Assembly (NCBI GenBank): GCA_013396755.1
Contig: VWZF01006053.1
Location: 1 to 64,000, forward strand
From: Sclerurus mexicanus
Lineage: Eukaryota; Chordata; Aves; Passeriformes; Furnariidae
DNA: 64,000 nucleotides
Direction of reading: 5' to 3'
Below, piece after piece: positions 23,633-35,092 of the stretch. A program made the position numbers and the translations under genes. The first letter of the stretch is position 1. Every line of letters begins with the position of its first letter. The notes under the pieces were generated by a model that had not been told where the DNA came from, ran no database searches, and was given only the letters and a program-made list of their open reading frames with translations.

Positions 23633-24299
23633 CTGCGTCATAAAACACAATAGAAACAAAAATCAAAACAACCGCTCATTTATTCTGCCTATTTAAACAC
23701 TGAATTAACTTTTCTCTCTTCTACCTCTTTTATCACACAGTGAAGCATTTTAGTGTGTTTTTAACATTGCCAGGTGCTGATGGAAGTCAGGGGTCCTAAC
23801 TGGCCGAAATACATACGTGGCTTTCTCCTTCCCTCAAGGGAGGTAGGACGTTTGCAACCAGGGAAAGGGTATTAACACAGAGCTCACTGAAATGCAGCCA
23901 GCTCCGAAGGCACGGGCGGCCGATTCCCGTTTTTCTGGGGATTATGACACAAAGAATTATCCAAACAGGTGGGAAATGCAGCTCCGCCGCTGAACAGCTT
24001 CAGGAGCACACGCAATACCCTGGGGTTCCTCCCTTCCTTCTCCCCGTTTATTTCCATTACACTGCAGGGTGATAGTTCGTTACACAGCATTAACCTGTTT
24101 ATAAGATCATGTTTCTCATCCAAACAGTCCTAGTTTTCCGTGCAACAGGTGCAATTAGCTCCTGAAGGCTGTGCTGAGCTGCGTGAAGGAAGACAATAAC
24201 GTGGCACAGAGGTGACCACCAGGAGCTGCCTCCTGACTAATTGGATGCCATCCAAGCAGCCAGGCTTTATGGCACAACTGGCAGAGACTCTGCCACGCT

Positions 24300-24560
24300 C
24301 TCCACTCGACATCTCTCACGCTTAAATAATATATACTTCCAGATTATTGGCTTTCTATAAGCAGCAACCCCTCCCACTAAAAAGCACGGCTAAGATAACG
24401 TTATATATAAAACACCAGATGATTTGTGCTCTAAATTTGAGATATTAAGGACACAATTTACCTCCCCTACAAATAACTGCAAGCCCCTCAAATAATCAAG
24501 TACCACAAGCTGTCTGTGGCAGCAGTTTAATCTGACAGTCCAAAGTAGCTGCGTCCCCAG
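24300..24560. promoter_or_regulatory. Candidate conserved non-coding block
   Basis: AT-rich unique sequence with cgcttaaataatatatactt, gctaagataacgttatatat and tgtggcagcagtttaatctg. Lies in the 2.2-kb intron. Weak case. Confidence 0.25.
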
Positions 24561-25006
24561 GGAGAACAAGGCTATTAAGCACCATCAGTTATGCTTCAGG
24601 TTGACATCTGGGGAAATTTTAACACAGGTTATCCCTCCCTCTGCCTCAGTGTTGTTTTTAAACAGCCTGTCATCGGTTTTCGGGGGAGGATAAAAACGTG
24701 GAGCTCCACACAGAGCGGCTGAGCCGCAGCATCCTCCAAGCAGCCTCGGTCCTGGTAAGCCGAAACTACTGAAAACTGAGGCCTCTCGTACACAAACTTT
24801 AATTATTTAGTTACTTTAATTAACCGATCATCAGGCTGCTTTTTGCGTCTGGATTTGTTACAGGCTTGAAAGGCACTACCTCCTGTATCATCTGGTCAAA
24901 ATTCAGTGCTATCAGGTCACTTCTGCTGCAGCGGCCCTGCCAGAGGGTACAGACCCCAAAATGTGCCAAGCCCAACCTCCAGCTCTGTGTGGGGCTTGGA
25001 GGAGGA

Positions 25007-25103
25007 CACATCCCTGGGGCAGGATGCAGCCCTGGACCAGGGCACATCCCTGGGGCAGGATGCACCCCTGGACCAGGGCACATCCCTGGGGCAGGATGCC
25101 CTC
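25007..25103. repeat. 36-bp tandem repeat, nearly three copies
   Basis: Units beginning CACATCCCTGGGGCAGGATG start at 25007, 25043 and 25079, an exact 36-bp period, the last incomplete. The unit is twelve codons long, so all six frames show a repeated peptide (for example GHIPGAGC); these are not genes. Located in the intron upstream of the 46-nt exon. Confidence 0.97.
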
Positions 25104-25559
25104 TCCATCTGATTCAGCAGAGCTGAGCATCCAGCCTTGGGTGTGCCCGTCACAGCAAAGACCCTTCTCCCTCAAACACATCCTATTTTTACACAATTCC
25201 AGCTTATTTCTCTGCCGTACACAAGTACCTGCCCTTTATTTAAATTTCTCAGGGCGCTGTGACAGTTACAAAGGGATTTTTTCCTTCACTTTGCCCCTTT
25301 TGGCTCTCTTACCCTGAGGGTTTGCATCCTCCAGTCACTCAAGAACCGTATTCTTTATTCTACAACCTCCTTCTCTCCCCAGTTCTCCTTTCATTTACAA
25401 GGTTTTCAATGGACTATTCCGTTTTAAGGACAGCAAATACACCCAGTGGTGTGTTTTAAACCACGACTCTCAGTAAAAATTACTTACTGAGAAGCCAGTG
25501 AATTCATCAAGGCCCCTCGCCTTCCCAAATATCCAGGCAATTTCGGAGGGGATATTTTC

Positions 25560-26060
25560 AATCACATTTCATGCGGGAGTCTCCCCCCCGCACCATGAAC
25601 TTTTGGGGGGTCTCAGCACCCACATCCAGGGCGAGGGCAGAAAAACAAAACGCCCCCTTCGGAAGTGCTTTTACGACCCTTTGTGTAACTAAGGTTTCCA
25701 TAACGCACCCGGTGCGCTGGGCTTTGCCACCCCCCGTGCCCAGGGCCCCCGGGCGGCCGTGCCCGGGCAGGGGGAGCCGGCAGGGCCGGGCAGCTGCCCA
25801 GCTAAAGGACACGGATCATTGGCACCCTGGCCACGGCTCACCATTGAGTGATGAAGTGCACAAACGGCTCCGAGAACTCCCCGGCTGGAAGCACCGGCGA
25901 CTCCTGCGACGGCAGAGAAGAGATGTTTTGTAGGACGGAGACACAACGAGGAGCCCCAAAAAACACCGCCCGCCCCGAGGGGGAAGGACCCCGAGGAAGC
26001 CACGGAGCCCCCGTCTCGCACGCCGAGAACCGGAGGGGGAGAGGGGCGAATTCTGGGGAG
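25560..26060. other. CpG-rich patch around the 62-nt exon
   Basis: GC- and CpG-rich (gggcccccgggcggccgtg, cgcccgccccgagggggaag) on both sides of the exon at 25842-25903. It explains the overlapping open frames on both strands. No promoter motif stands out. Confidence 0.5.
25842..25903 (-). CDS. MAP2K5: MAP2K5 62-nt exon (ESPVLPAGEFSEPFVHFITQ + 2 nt)
   Basis: Twenty codons plus TG, encoding ESPVLPAGEFSEPFVHFITQ and the first two bases of a Cys codon. The segment covers subdomain X to the start of XI; SEPFVHFITQC matches the MEK5-specific form of the family 'FVxxCL' helix. The acceptor is ctctgccgtcgcag, with a weak polypyrimidine tract, and the donor is ATG|gtgagc. Relative to the mammalian protein as I recall it, Glu replaces Asp at the first residue and Ala replaces Val before GEF. 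The exon lies within a CpG-rich stretch (about 25560-26060), which is unusual among the mostly AT-rich exon surroundings of this gene. Confidence 0.97.
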
Positions 26061-26399
26061 AACGGCGTTATAAAACACTGCATTTCAACTAATGAGTATT
26101 ACACAATGGGTAAAAACATGTGGAAAGACACTGAGGGGAGGTGAAAAAAGGACAATGATAGCCACAGGGTAAAAAGGAAGGTAGGGAAAGTGTAAATGAG
26201 AAATTAATGATTATTTAAGTAACACACAAATGGTCTTGTAATTAACAAAGAGCTGTGAAATTATTCTTGTGTTGACCTTTGTTTCTTTCACTGCATTCGC
26301 TATTTATTTACACTCATGTTTATTTACACTTAGTCATTTTAGAGCCTGTCTTCATATGCTGCCTGGTCAGGGCTGAAAAGGCAAAAGAATTTTTAAAAC

Positions 26400-26525
26400 C
26401 AAAAAAAAATGTACCAGGCTACTGGTAGAAAACAACCGCCCAGTATTTATGGAAGCAAAAAAAAAAAATTAAAAAAAAAAAAATTAAGAGCATAAGAGAA
26501 AAAAATAATAATAATAAAAAAAAGC
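26400..26525. repeat. Poly-A / low-complexity stretch
   Basis: Several A-tracts (26400-26409, 26458-26468, 26471-26483) and an (ATA) run near 26503-26515. Simple sequence only. Confidence 0.9.
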
Positions 26526-26619
26526 TTACAAACTGGGAACAAACAACATCCCCATTTGCAAAGACGGGCTTTACGAATTTAGGAGTTTTTCCAAGAATGA
26601 CAGAGAGCTCCACTGTGTT

Positions 26620-27470
26620 TATAGTGTAACAGCTCAGGATGTAATGAAATTACACTGCAGAGTACTTTAGCAGTGTCATCTCATTAGACCTACAGTTGGA
26701 ACAAGAGAGCCACATAAAACACGCAGCTGCAAATGACTCCATTCTCATCTATTCTCATTTGCTATTAAAAATACCTTTCGGCGTCTTTTTTCCTCCCTGA
26801 CATCCCCACACAAAGTACCCTGCAAAGTATGATACATGCACCTATTTAAATTAACAAAGGAATGACTTATTTTAATCTCACTGTGCTTTGGAGTGCTTTG
26901 GCCATTTGGATGAGCAATATATCATTACATACAACCTTCCAGCGCTGCAGGCAAGAAACTCGGAGCGTGCAGCATTTGGTGGGAGCCAAACAATTTCTCT
27001 AGCACACAACTGTGTCAAATGCATGCATGTATTCATTATGGAGAAGGCGAGGAAATAGCTTTGATGTAGTGGAAAAAAGAAGATGATAAAAGCACCTCTG
27101 CAATGTGTGTGTCATTATCAATGGTGGCAGATAGACACGACTGCAGAGCCTCCTATGTGATTAGTAAATATACATATAATTGCTGTGGCCAATTATCAGA
27201 AAAATGAGATCGGTAATTACAAGACAGAAAATTAACTAGAACTCTTATTAAGGCTTTGTTTCCAATTCGAACAATTGGAAACCGCTAGAAAATACAATTC
27301 AATCAAAAGTAAGTGAGGAGGAAAAGGAGAAGCCAAAATTGCTTTACCATTTTCAAAGACTTCTATTAAATACAAGGAGCGTTTGATAGAACATGCCCAA
27401 GTTCTCTTTGAACTCGGCCCGGGCGAGGGAGAGGTTATTGTTTCCAAACTTATAAATGACGGCAATAGAG
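26620..27470. promoter_or_regulatory. Candidate conserved non-coding block, the strongest in the window
   Basis: About 850 bp of repeat-free, AT-rich, frame-poor sequence. Striking phrases are ggatgtaatgaaattacact, gagcaatatatcattacata, aatgcatgcatgtattcatt, gtcattatcaatggtggcag, ctgtggccaattatcagaaa and ccaattcgaacaattgg (a near-palindrome near 27261-27277). TAAT, GATA, E-box (cagctg) and CCAAT cores are interleaved. It sits in the middle of the 12-kb CR1-poor zone. Confidence 0.45.
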
Positions 27471-30400
27471 GAGGCTTTTTGCTGCAGAGTGGAGGCAACA
27501 CGAGGAGATCGGCGGGGCAATTAAACTTCCTCACTTCAAAGAACAAAATTATCCACATCAGCACAGAAAAGGCGGAGGAAGACGCCAGGCTCGCTCACAT
27601 GGAACCAGCAGGCTTTGCCCCTGCCCATCCTCTCCTCCTGCCCAGCTCAGCCTTCCTGGGCTTCCACCCGGAGCCCCCGGGATGGACCGGAGCAGGGAAG
27701 GTGGGAAACGCTCCGGGCACAACCACGGGGTCTGCGGGAGCCCATTGCCCGGGAACTGGCCGTGCCCGGCAATCCATCCCTGCTGTTTATTTAAGGCAGA
27801 TGCCTCGTTCCGAGGCAAACATCCCTCCTGGCAGCAGGGCTGTGCTGGGCATCAGGACGGGCACCCGCCACTTCACACTCATTTGGGAGGTGATAATTTC
27901 TGCGTTCACAGGGCCCATAATGGAGAGAAAGCTCATTATGAGAGGCAGGAGAAGCTGCTCTGCAGCCACCAGCATCCCGCTTTGGTGATCCAGACCCCAT
28001 GGGCTCCCGCAGGCGAGGGCCAAGTTGCTCCAACATCAGCACAAAAGCCTGGCCCACGCAGCTCCTGTCCTGCAGCACAGGCAGGGGACAAGGGCTCCTG
28101 CGGGGGAGTAAATGTTAAATCCTCCTTTTTTTTTTCCCCTTTCTTTGGGCACGTTTTTCTGTGCAGCGCAGGTATTTCCACCCCAGAGCTGCTGGCCACG
28201 GCCATGCCTCGGTTGGGAGCTCGGGAGGAGACTGTGTGTGGAGGGCTGGAGATGAACACACACTGGAGCTCAGGATGGAAACAAGACGCTTTAATCCCAC
28301 GGATTCTCGACTGGGCACACTCGAATTTAATGGATATTTGCCTGAAAAACGGAGAGCCTTTCGGGAGGTTCAAGGAGGTCAAGGCTGACTCTTGAGGACA
28401 ACTCCCACTGGACCAGGTTGCTCAAGTATCAGGAGCTGCAAGTACATCCTATATCGTATCCTGAAGTTCCCCACGTGTTTTCTGACACTCGGAGAGATGG
28501 GAAATATAAGGAAATAAAGCAAAGCTCCATTTCTCTCCCAAGCAATACAGTCACAGTTGATGTAACCCCAGGGAACGTCCAGCTGCACCCTCATGACCCG
28601 CCTTATATTCCCCACCTGCTCCAAGAGATCACACTGTAGAGGGAAAGAAAGTGAAAACCCAACATTTTAAAGGAGAGAGAAACAGATACACGCAATTTTA
28701 ACTGGGGAATGGTTCTTCCATTTTCCTTAACTGCTGTATCTTTTAACCAGCATCATGAAGACCTCAGTGCTGGGCACGATGCTACAACGGGAGTAAAGAC
28801 ACAAACAGTTGTGAGGGTCAATGTACCATTATTCCCAAGCTTCCCTAAGCACCCAAGCAACCCTTCCAGAACTGGGACCTGCTGCAGGAAGAGGACAAGA
28901 TCAGCCTCTGCTTCCTCCAAACCAGCCCAACTGTGCACACAGAGCGAGACCAGGGAAGGGCAAGAGGAAAAAAGTTTGAGTGATGCCTTTGCCTTGTGAA
29001 TAATGAACAGTTCAAGGAGGTCAACCCATTACAACTGAAACCGTTTAATTATTAATTATGCACAATCTATGAGCAAAAGGACAAGTTCAGAATGTTTAAT
29101 GTGTGGTAACTCCAACTGGACCCTCTCTTGGCATTTTGTTATTAGCACTTGTCAGCAAGGTGCTCAGGCAGAAAGGAAACAGCACAGCGGCACAAAATCC
29201 GAGCCAGCAGGAGCAGGGAGGGCTTTAAACTTCAAACACTGCTCCTAATATTTAATTTATAGAGTGCCAAGGCTCTGGGATAAACCTTATTGACTTCCAT
29301 GCACTCAGGGGAAGCCACATTATCTAAATGAAGACCTGAGAAGACTGAACAATCCCTCCCAAATCCTTCTCTTTTGAAGGCAGCAATAACATTAGCATCT
29401 GCACCTTCTTTTTTGCCCTGAACAAAGGAAGAGTGAGCCACCTAAGAGCGTGTCCAGGAGCCAAGCGGCCCTGGGGAACCTCTGCAGTAAGAGCCCGAAT
29501 TGCAGAGCCAAGCACTACCCTCAGTGACTCCTCCAACCTATTCTTTGAGGTGCCTCCTGCTCTGGTTGCTCTCCCCGAGCAGAGCAGTGCCACAGATGCT
29601 GCCGAGGACATAAATAATGTCCAGCAAGAACACAAATGAACGTGGATAAGGCGCCTTCCCCCTTTTTTCTGTCCAGCCTGGAGGTTTACAGGGATCAACT
29701 CAGGATTCGGGCGGATTCAAGAGATGCAGCTCGGAGTTGCTTAATTTTTTAACAACACTCCCAAGTCGATGAAATTTGGGAGTCTGTCAAGGCACACCTG
29801 GAGCATCCCACACCTCCAGGGGTCTTACCCCAACACAGAATTTCTTGGGAGGGAAATACTGTCTCAAAGCAACTGCAAGCGTGAGATTTATCACAAGGAG
29901 AAAGCCCCCAACCTTCCCGTAGCAGGAAAATCAGCAAATTCAGCTTTCCACCAGGGTGGGCACGGCACAGCCCCCGGCCGAAAACCCGCGGTCCTCCTCC
30001 CTCCTCTGATGGGCACGATTTATCCCGCTGAACTCCAGGCCGGGCAGAAAAACGGGGGAAGGTGCCTTATCCACGTTTACTTGTGCCTTTGCTGGACGGG
30101 ATTTGCTCACCGAGCTCAGCAGCCCCCGTGCCGTCCCTGGAAGAGCCCCACGGGGAGCAGGGGCTGGAATTCCCAGCGGATCTGGGCTCTGTCCCCCGCC
30201 CTGTGCCGAGCCCTCCCTGGGAAGGGTTAACTCCCCCTCTCCCCGCGGCCCCCGCTGAGCACAGGCTGGTGCAGAAGGAGATGCCATGGTCCTGTGGCTC
30301 CAGGGCCACAGGAGGGAAGTTACCAGAACCCAGCAAAGCGAACTCCAGCTCCTCGCTCCTCTGGGCCTCCCCAGCGCTCCCTGCCTTCGGAATTAGCAGC

Positions 30401-30734
30401 TCCTCTGGGCACCGGCTCCTGCTCTGCAACTCCTCCTCCGATGCTGAAATGGCACTATTTAATAAATAATGTCTGCTCCTCTCCAAGCGTTCCTGCCTTA
30501 GCACTTCAGCCCGCGAATCGCCGGGATTACGGCACTCTTACGCACTCCAGCTCCTCTCCCACGAAAGCTTTCAAAAATATATTTACTTTTCTGCAGGAGC
30601 TGTGTTTGACTCGGTGGCCAAACAGCGATTTTTCATTTTAGACAAACAAGTTTTAGACGCCCCAGAAAAGCTGCCAGGTGCAATTACAGGTAATAAATAC
30701 ACTGTAGTCACAATGGCAATACTGGACATGTTCA

Positions 30735-31074
30735 GATTTGCTCCTACAAGGACAACTTTCTTCCACAGCATTCCTACAAAAAGATTATATTATATACATA
30801 CACACACACACAGACACACACACACATATATATATATAAATAACATCTATTTCTTACTTTAGATTTATTCCTACTGGGACAACTTTCCTGAATTTTATAT
30901 ATATATATCTAAAATCCATTTTTGACTTCAGATTTACTCCTCCTAGGACAACTTTCTTCCATGGCATTCCTAAAAAACCATTTTATGTCTATATATATCT
31001 AAAACACATTTCTGACTTTAGATTTACTCCTGCAAGGACAACCTTCTTCCATGGCATTCCTAAAAAACATTCTT

Positions 31075-31148
<74 letters not shown>
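30735..31148. repeat. Degenerate minisatellite with embedded microsatellites
   Basis: A unit beginning gatttnctcctncnaggaca then actttcttccacagcattcc recurs at 30735, 30862, 30931 and 31021, 69-127 bp apart. Each copy ends in a different simple repeat: CA/TA (30798-30838), TA (30895-30908), short TCTATA (30987-30998) and CTAT (31074-31148, ending at the gap). A fifth partial unit (ctttcttccacagcattt with TA and CTAT-like tail) appears at 31545 beyond the gap. Confidence 0.9.
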
Positions 31149-31278
31149 NNNNNNNNNNNNNNNNNNNNNNNNNNNNNNNNNNNNNNNNNNNNNNNNNNNN
31201 NNNNNNNNNNNNNNNNNNNNNNNNNNNNNNNNNNNNNNNNNNNNNNNNNNNNNNNNNNNNNNNNNNNNNNNNNNNNNN
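31149..31278. other. Assembly gap (130 N)
   Basis: Run of N between a (CTAT)n tract on the left and a (GGGAA)n tract on the right. The true length is unknown because both edges are expandable simple repeats. Confidence 0.99.
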
Positions 31279-31309
31279 GGGAAGGGAAGGGAAGGGAAGG
31301 GAAGGGAAG
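31279..31309. repeat. (GGGAA)n microsatellite at gap edge
   Basis: About six GGGAA units right after the N gap. It is a different motif from the CTAT on the other side, so the missing sequence contains at least one boundary between simple repeats. Confidence 0.95.
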
Positions 31310-32075
31310 AAGTGGAGGAGCGTAATCAAGATCGGGAATAAGGCAGAGCATGGCACAAGGCACTTCCCAGCCCTGGCCCGCTGTCGGGCTCTCCGAAGGG
31401 CATCGCAAGGAGCTGGAAAAACAGGTTAATCCTTTCAGCACAACTGGAATTGCTTTGCCTCGGAAACAAACGCAGGAGTTTCTCCCTCCCCTTGCTGGTC
31501 TCTTGTGGCTCATGAGGCAGCAGAGCATGGCAGCGCTGGGGNAGCTTTCTTCCACAGCATTTCTAAATATATATATATCTTTCTATCCATCTAAAACAAC
31601 AACAAAAAATCCATTTCTGCCTTTCCAGCCAATCTACTTCAAAGGCCTTGCACAAGCCTAATGGCAGGCGCTCTCCACCAACTAACAAGTTGGCAGCAGC
31701 CGCCGGTGGCCGGAGGGGGCTCAGGGGTCCCCACTTGAAAGCGCTCCTGGCTCTGTCCCCACCCGCAGCGGGAAGGGGAGGGATGATCACACCTCGGCAC
31801 CGGGTCGCTCCTTGCTCTTTTCTGAGCAGCGGATGCCAAACGTGACAAATCACGAGGTCGAGAGGGCAGTGTCTCATCCACCAGAACACTCAGGCTGCCT
31901 CCAGCAGCCCGAGGCGCGTGGGGAGCAGCCGTCCCTCGGCAGCGATCCCCGCGTTCCTGGGGACGGCGGGAGGCTCCGCCGGTTGGGTTCAACCAGTCCG
32001 GGGTATTTGGTTGTCCTGCAGCATTTGCTGCTGGGGGCTCCTTTGCCGAGCCTGGGGAAGGGAAGGGAANCACCT

Positions 32076-32115
32076 CAAACACACCCCAAATACACCCCAA
32101 ACACACCCCAGACAG
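32076..32115. repeat. 11-bp tandem repeat (acaccccaaat-like)
   Basis: Three to four units of acaccccaaa with one or two trailing bases. A single N sits just left of it (32070). C-rich and short. Confidence 0.75.
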
Positions 32116-33313
32116 CCCAGGCACCGCGGCCCCTGCCTGCGCACACCGAGGGCACCCCAGGAAAAACTAACCCCATTTGTTGGCCCCTTCCTTCCTCCGT
32201 ACCCTCCCCACGCATTTTTATTGCTTTTTCATAAAACACTGCTGCAAATAATCAAGCATGACCATTGACATCCACAAGATTGAGTTTTAGGAACCATTAA
32301 ATGAGCTTGCCCTCTTGGGAAGGTTCTTGCTCAGGTTGGTCTAAAGGTAATTATTCAGCAATTCCTACCTGTGGTTTTACCTTGTTCCTCTCTAAGTCTC
32401 TGAATCTCATACACTGGTAAGGTCACAGTTTCTGTCTCCAGAAAACTATACCCTGAACCAGCTTACACAGGACAATTTATGGTGGGTTTGGGTACACACA
32501 CACACGTGTATATCCTATGGAAATCTTCACAGCTCCACAGATTTTCCAGGTTTCATGCATTTAAATCAATACCTGAGAACCTACAGAGAAATTCCTGAAG
32601 AAAAAAAAAAAAATTCAATCTTGTTCCATTCTGAGCCTTTGGAGTTTTTTGCTTCATTTATAGCAAGAACAAAATGTAGCACTGATGCAGAAGGTTAAGG
32701 AATTCAGGACTCAAGAGGAAACACTCATCGTGTTATTTGATCAAGCTGAACATCCTGTGAATTTTCAAGGCTGTGCCATGGCAATAAACGGAGGGATATA
32801 TTTAACCATGTAAAAAAACCAAGAGAAACAACTCCACAGAATACATGTAATAAGTGCAAGTTAATTTTTTCCACAGGAAAACTGGAAAATATATTGACAC
32901 TGAAATGCTTCACAGCTCAGCGTTAACACCCCACCAGCATTAACTGAAGCTGCTCAGGGTTTCTGGAGTAAGGACTTAAAAAGAGACACAAAAAAAAAGA
33001 AAAGAGGTCTTTGATTTGTGGAGTTTGGAAAGTCCTTGAGCTAGATTAAACTGCAGTCTTGTGAGACCGAGTATCTCTGTGGGGGCACTTAACAGAAATG
33101 CTCAAGAAACTCATGGAAAGCTTCTCTCTACTTACTCCTGAAGCTATCAGGGTAAGGATTCATGAGGACAACTAATTAATTTTTCTTCTCAATTTCTGCC
33201 TGACTTGTTAACACGGGCAGGTTTTGCAATGCTGCCTCCTATTTGTGAAAAACAGGATTTCTCTTGGAAGTCTCTCCTCCCCAAGCTTCTAATGAGTTGG
33301 AATAACACAATAA

Positions 33314-33442
33314 TAAAATCCTAGAACATGCTGAGTTGGGAGGGGCCCATCAGGACCATCCAATCCCACTCCTAGCCCCGCAGAGACACCCCAAAATCCC
33401 ACCCTGTCCCTGACGGTGTCGTCCAAACACTCCAATGATTTC
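33314..33442 (-). repeat. CR1 LINE 3' fragment
   Basis: Antisense: aaaatcctagaacatgctg, gttgggaggggcccatcagg, cccactcctagccccgcag and tcgtccaaacactccaatg, typical of an avian CR1 subfamily different from the 'ggaagggacctt' type. Confidence 0.85.
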
Positions 33443-34015
33443 ACTGAAACGGAGTTCTTTTTCTCCCTGATTCGACGCAATTAAAAACAAATAAACCAAA
33501 AGCGACACTGAAGCCACCACTGCAGTGTGACAAACCATGGCGACTTCGAAACCAAATGAATGCATTTCGGGGGATGAAGAAGAAAGGAAAGCAGAGCTGA
33601 TGTTCAACAACTGCTCCAGTACAGCCAAACGTGGATCGCTGCACCCACCGAGACACTCCTGCCCTAGAAGGGACACTCCAACTAAACCAAGGGCAAATTA
33701 AACTCCCCTGGAGAGCCTAAGGAAAATTTAAAGGAGTTGCTTAAGCCAGGAGGAATGTCTACTGTGTGCACTGCAGCCTTTCATCTGTCCAACCTCTTCC
33801 AGATGCAGAGCAGACACCTCTAAAGCCAAAAACCGTGGGATGCAAAGGCTGGGAAGCTGAGAAACACAAAGCTGTTGGGTTTGGGCTTTTGGGATCTCCG
33901 TGCCCGAGCTGGAATCACTTACTGAGCACTGATCCCACCAGAGATCCGGAAAAATGACGTGTTTAGAAGCTCTCGGAAATCCTCCATCTGGGACACAGCT
34001 GAGGAAGCAACTAAA

Positions 34016-34062
34016 TGGTTGGGTTTGATGATCTTCCCAACCTGAATGATCCTAGGATTCCA
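34016..34062 (+). repeat. CR1-like 3' end scrap
   Basis: Phrase tgggtttgatgatcttccc followed by aacctgaatgatcctagg is the CR1 terminus. Very short. Confidence 0.6.
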
Positions 34063-34660
34063 AACAGTCATTTCCTACACAACACATTTTGCCATCAAGG
34101 TAACAGGGAAATAACCAACCACCGGCTGGAAGAGCCTTGAAAACAACATCACTTCTCAAGCCACTGCAAGGACACAAGAAGTGCCACGCTCAGAGCTCTG
34201 GTTTTCCTGAAAAGCTTAACGCCACCTTTTGCTGCGGAGTGGCAGAACCCAGTAAGCCAGCAATGCCCCAAGTGCAAATCTGGAACAGCCTCATTGGCCT
34301 TTTACACCAAGACTTTTCAAGCGCGTTAGAAGGAAAATGCAGAATCGCAAGCAAGGCTACGAGTCTCATCGTCTCTGCTTGGAACTGGGAAGTGCAATTG
34401 GATTTATGGAGTGACACTTGCAGACAGCAGCCAAGAGAACAGCGAACTGCACCAGGTGGGTTGTCTGGGATGTTGCTGGAGGTCTGGAGGCTGAGCAGGG
34501 AAAAGGAGGAATTTTTTTGTCAGCTCGAAAGAATCACAGGAAGCACTGTGAGACCACGAGCAGCAAGAAAGGTTAACGAAAAAAGATGCTGATTCTACCT
34601 GCAATCTTCAGGTTTCAGAGTCAATGCACCAGGTAAAACTGGGTGCCCTGCATTTCTCCA

Positions 34661-35092
34661 GTCACAGAATCATGGAATCATCAGGGCTGGAAAAGGCCTT
34701 TGAGATCATCAACTCCCACTGCTGACCCAGCAGCACCACCGTGTTCACCACTAAACCTTGTTCTCAAGTGCCCATCCATGGGTTTTTTGAACACCTTCAG
34801 GGATGGAGACTCCACCACTGCCCTGGGCAGCCCCTTCCAATGTCTAATCATCCTTCCAGTGAAGAAATTCCTGCTGCTGTCCTACCTGCCCCTGCCCTGG
34901 CCCAGCCTGAGGCCGTTCCCTCTCCTCCTGTCCCCATTCCCTGGGAGCAGAGCCCAACTCCTCCCAGCTCCCCGTTCCTGTCAGGGAGCTGCAGAGCCAG
35001 AAGGTCCCCCCTGAGCCTCCTTTTCTCCAGGCTGAGCCTCCCCAGCTCCCTCAGCCGCTCCCGGGGCTCTGTGCTTTGCATTTCCAAATGAT
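34661..35092 (-). repeat. CR1 LINE 3' fragment, ~430 bp
   Basis: Antisense copy beginning tcacagaatcatggaatc, with ctggaaaaggcctttgag, cagggatggagactccacc, ctgggcagccccttccaatg and tcccccctgagcctccttt. This is the longest fragment of this subfamily in the window. Confidence 0.92.

Larger units (their letters stand above)
23633..25841 (-). other. MAP2K5: MAP2K5 intron (2.2 kb)
   Basis: Lies between the 62-nt and 46-nt exons. It contains AT-rich unique sequence around 24300-24560, a three-copy 36-bp tandem repeat (25007-25103) and a CpG-rich right end running into the 62-nt exon. No CR1 is recognised. The open frames at 24820-25317 are the tandem repeat read in successive frames and are not genes. 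Confidence 0.9.

Noticed and set aside
28398..28428. Possible CR1 scrap (cactggaccaggttgctcaa)
   Set aside because: About 30 bp only and no further CR1 phrases on either side; kept as doubtful.
30781..31148. CRISPR-like or satellite array
   Set aside because: Units vary in length and end in different simple repeats; no repeat-spacer regularity. It is a decayed minisatellite in a vertebrate intron.
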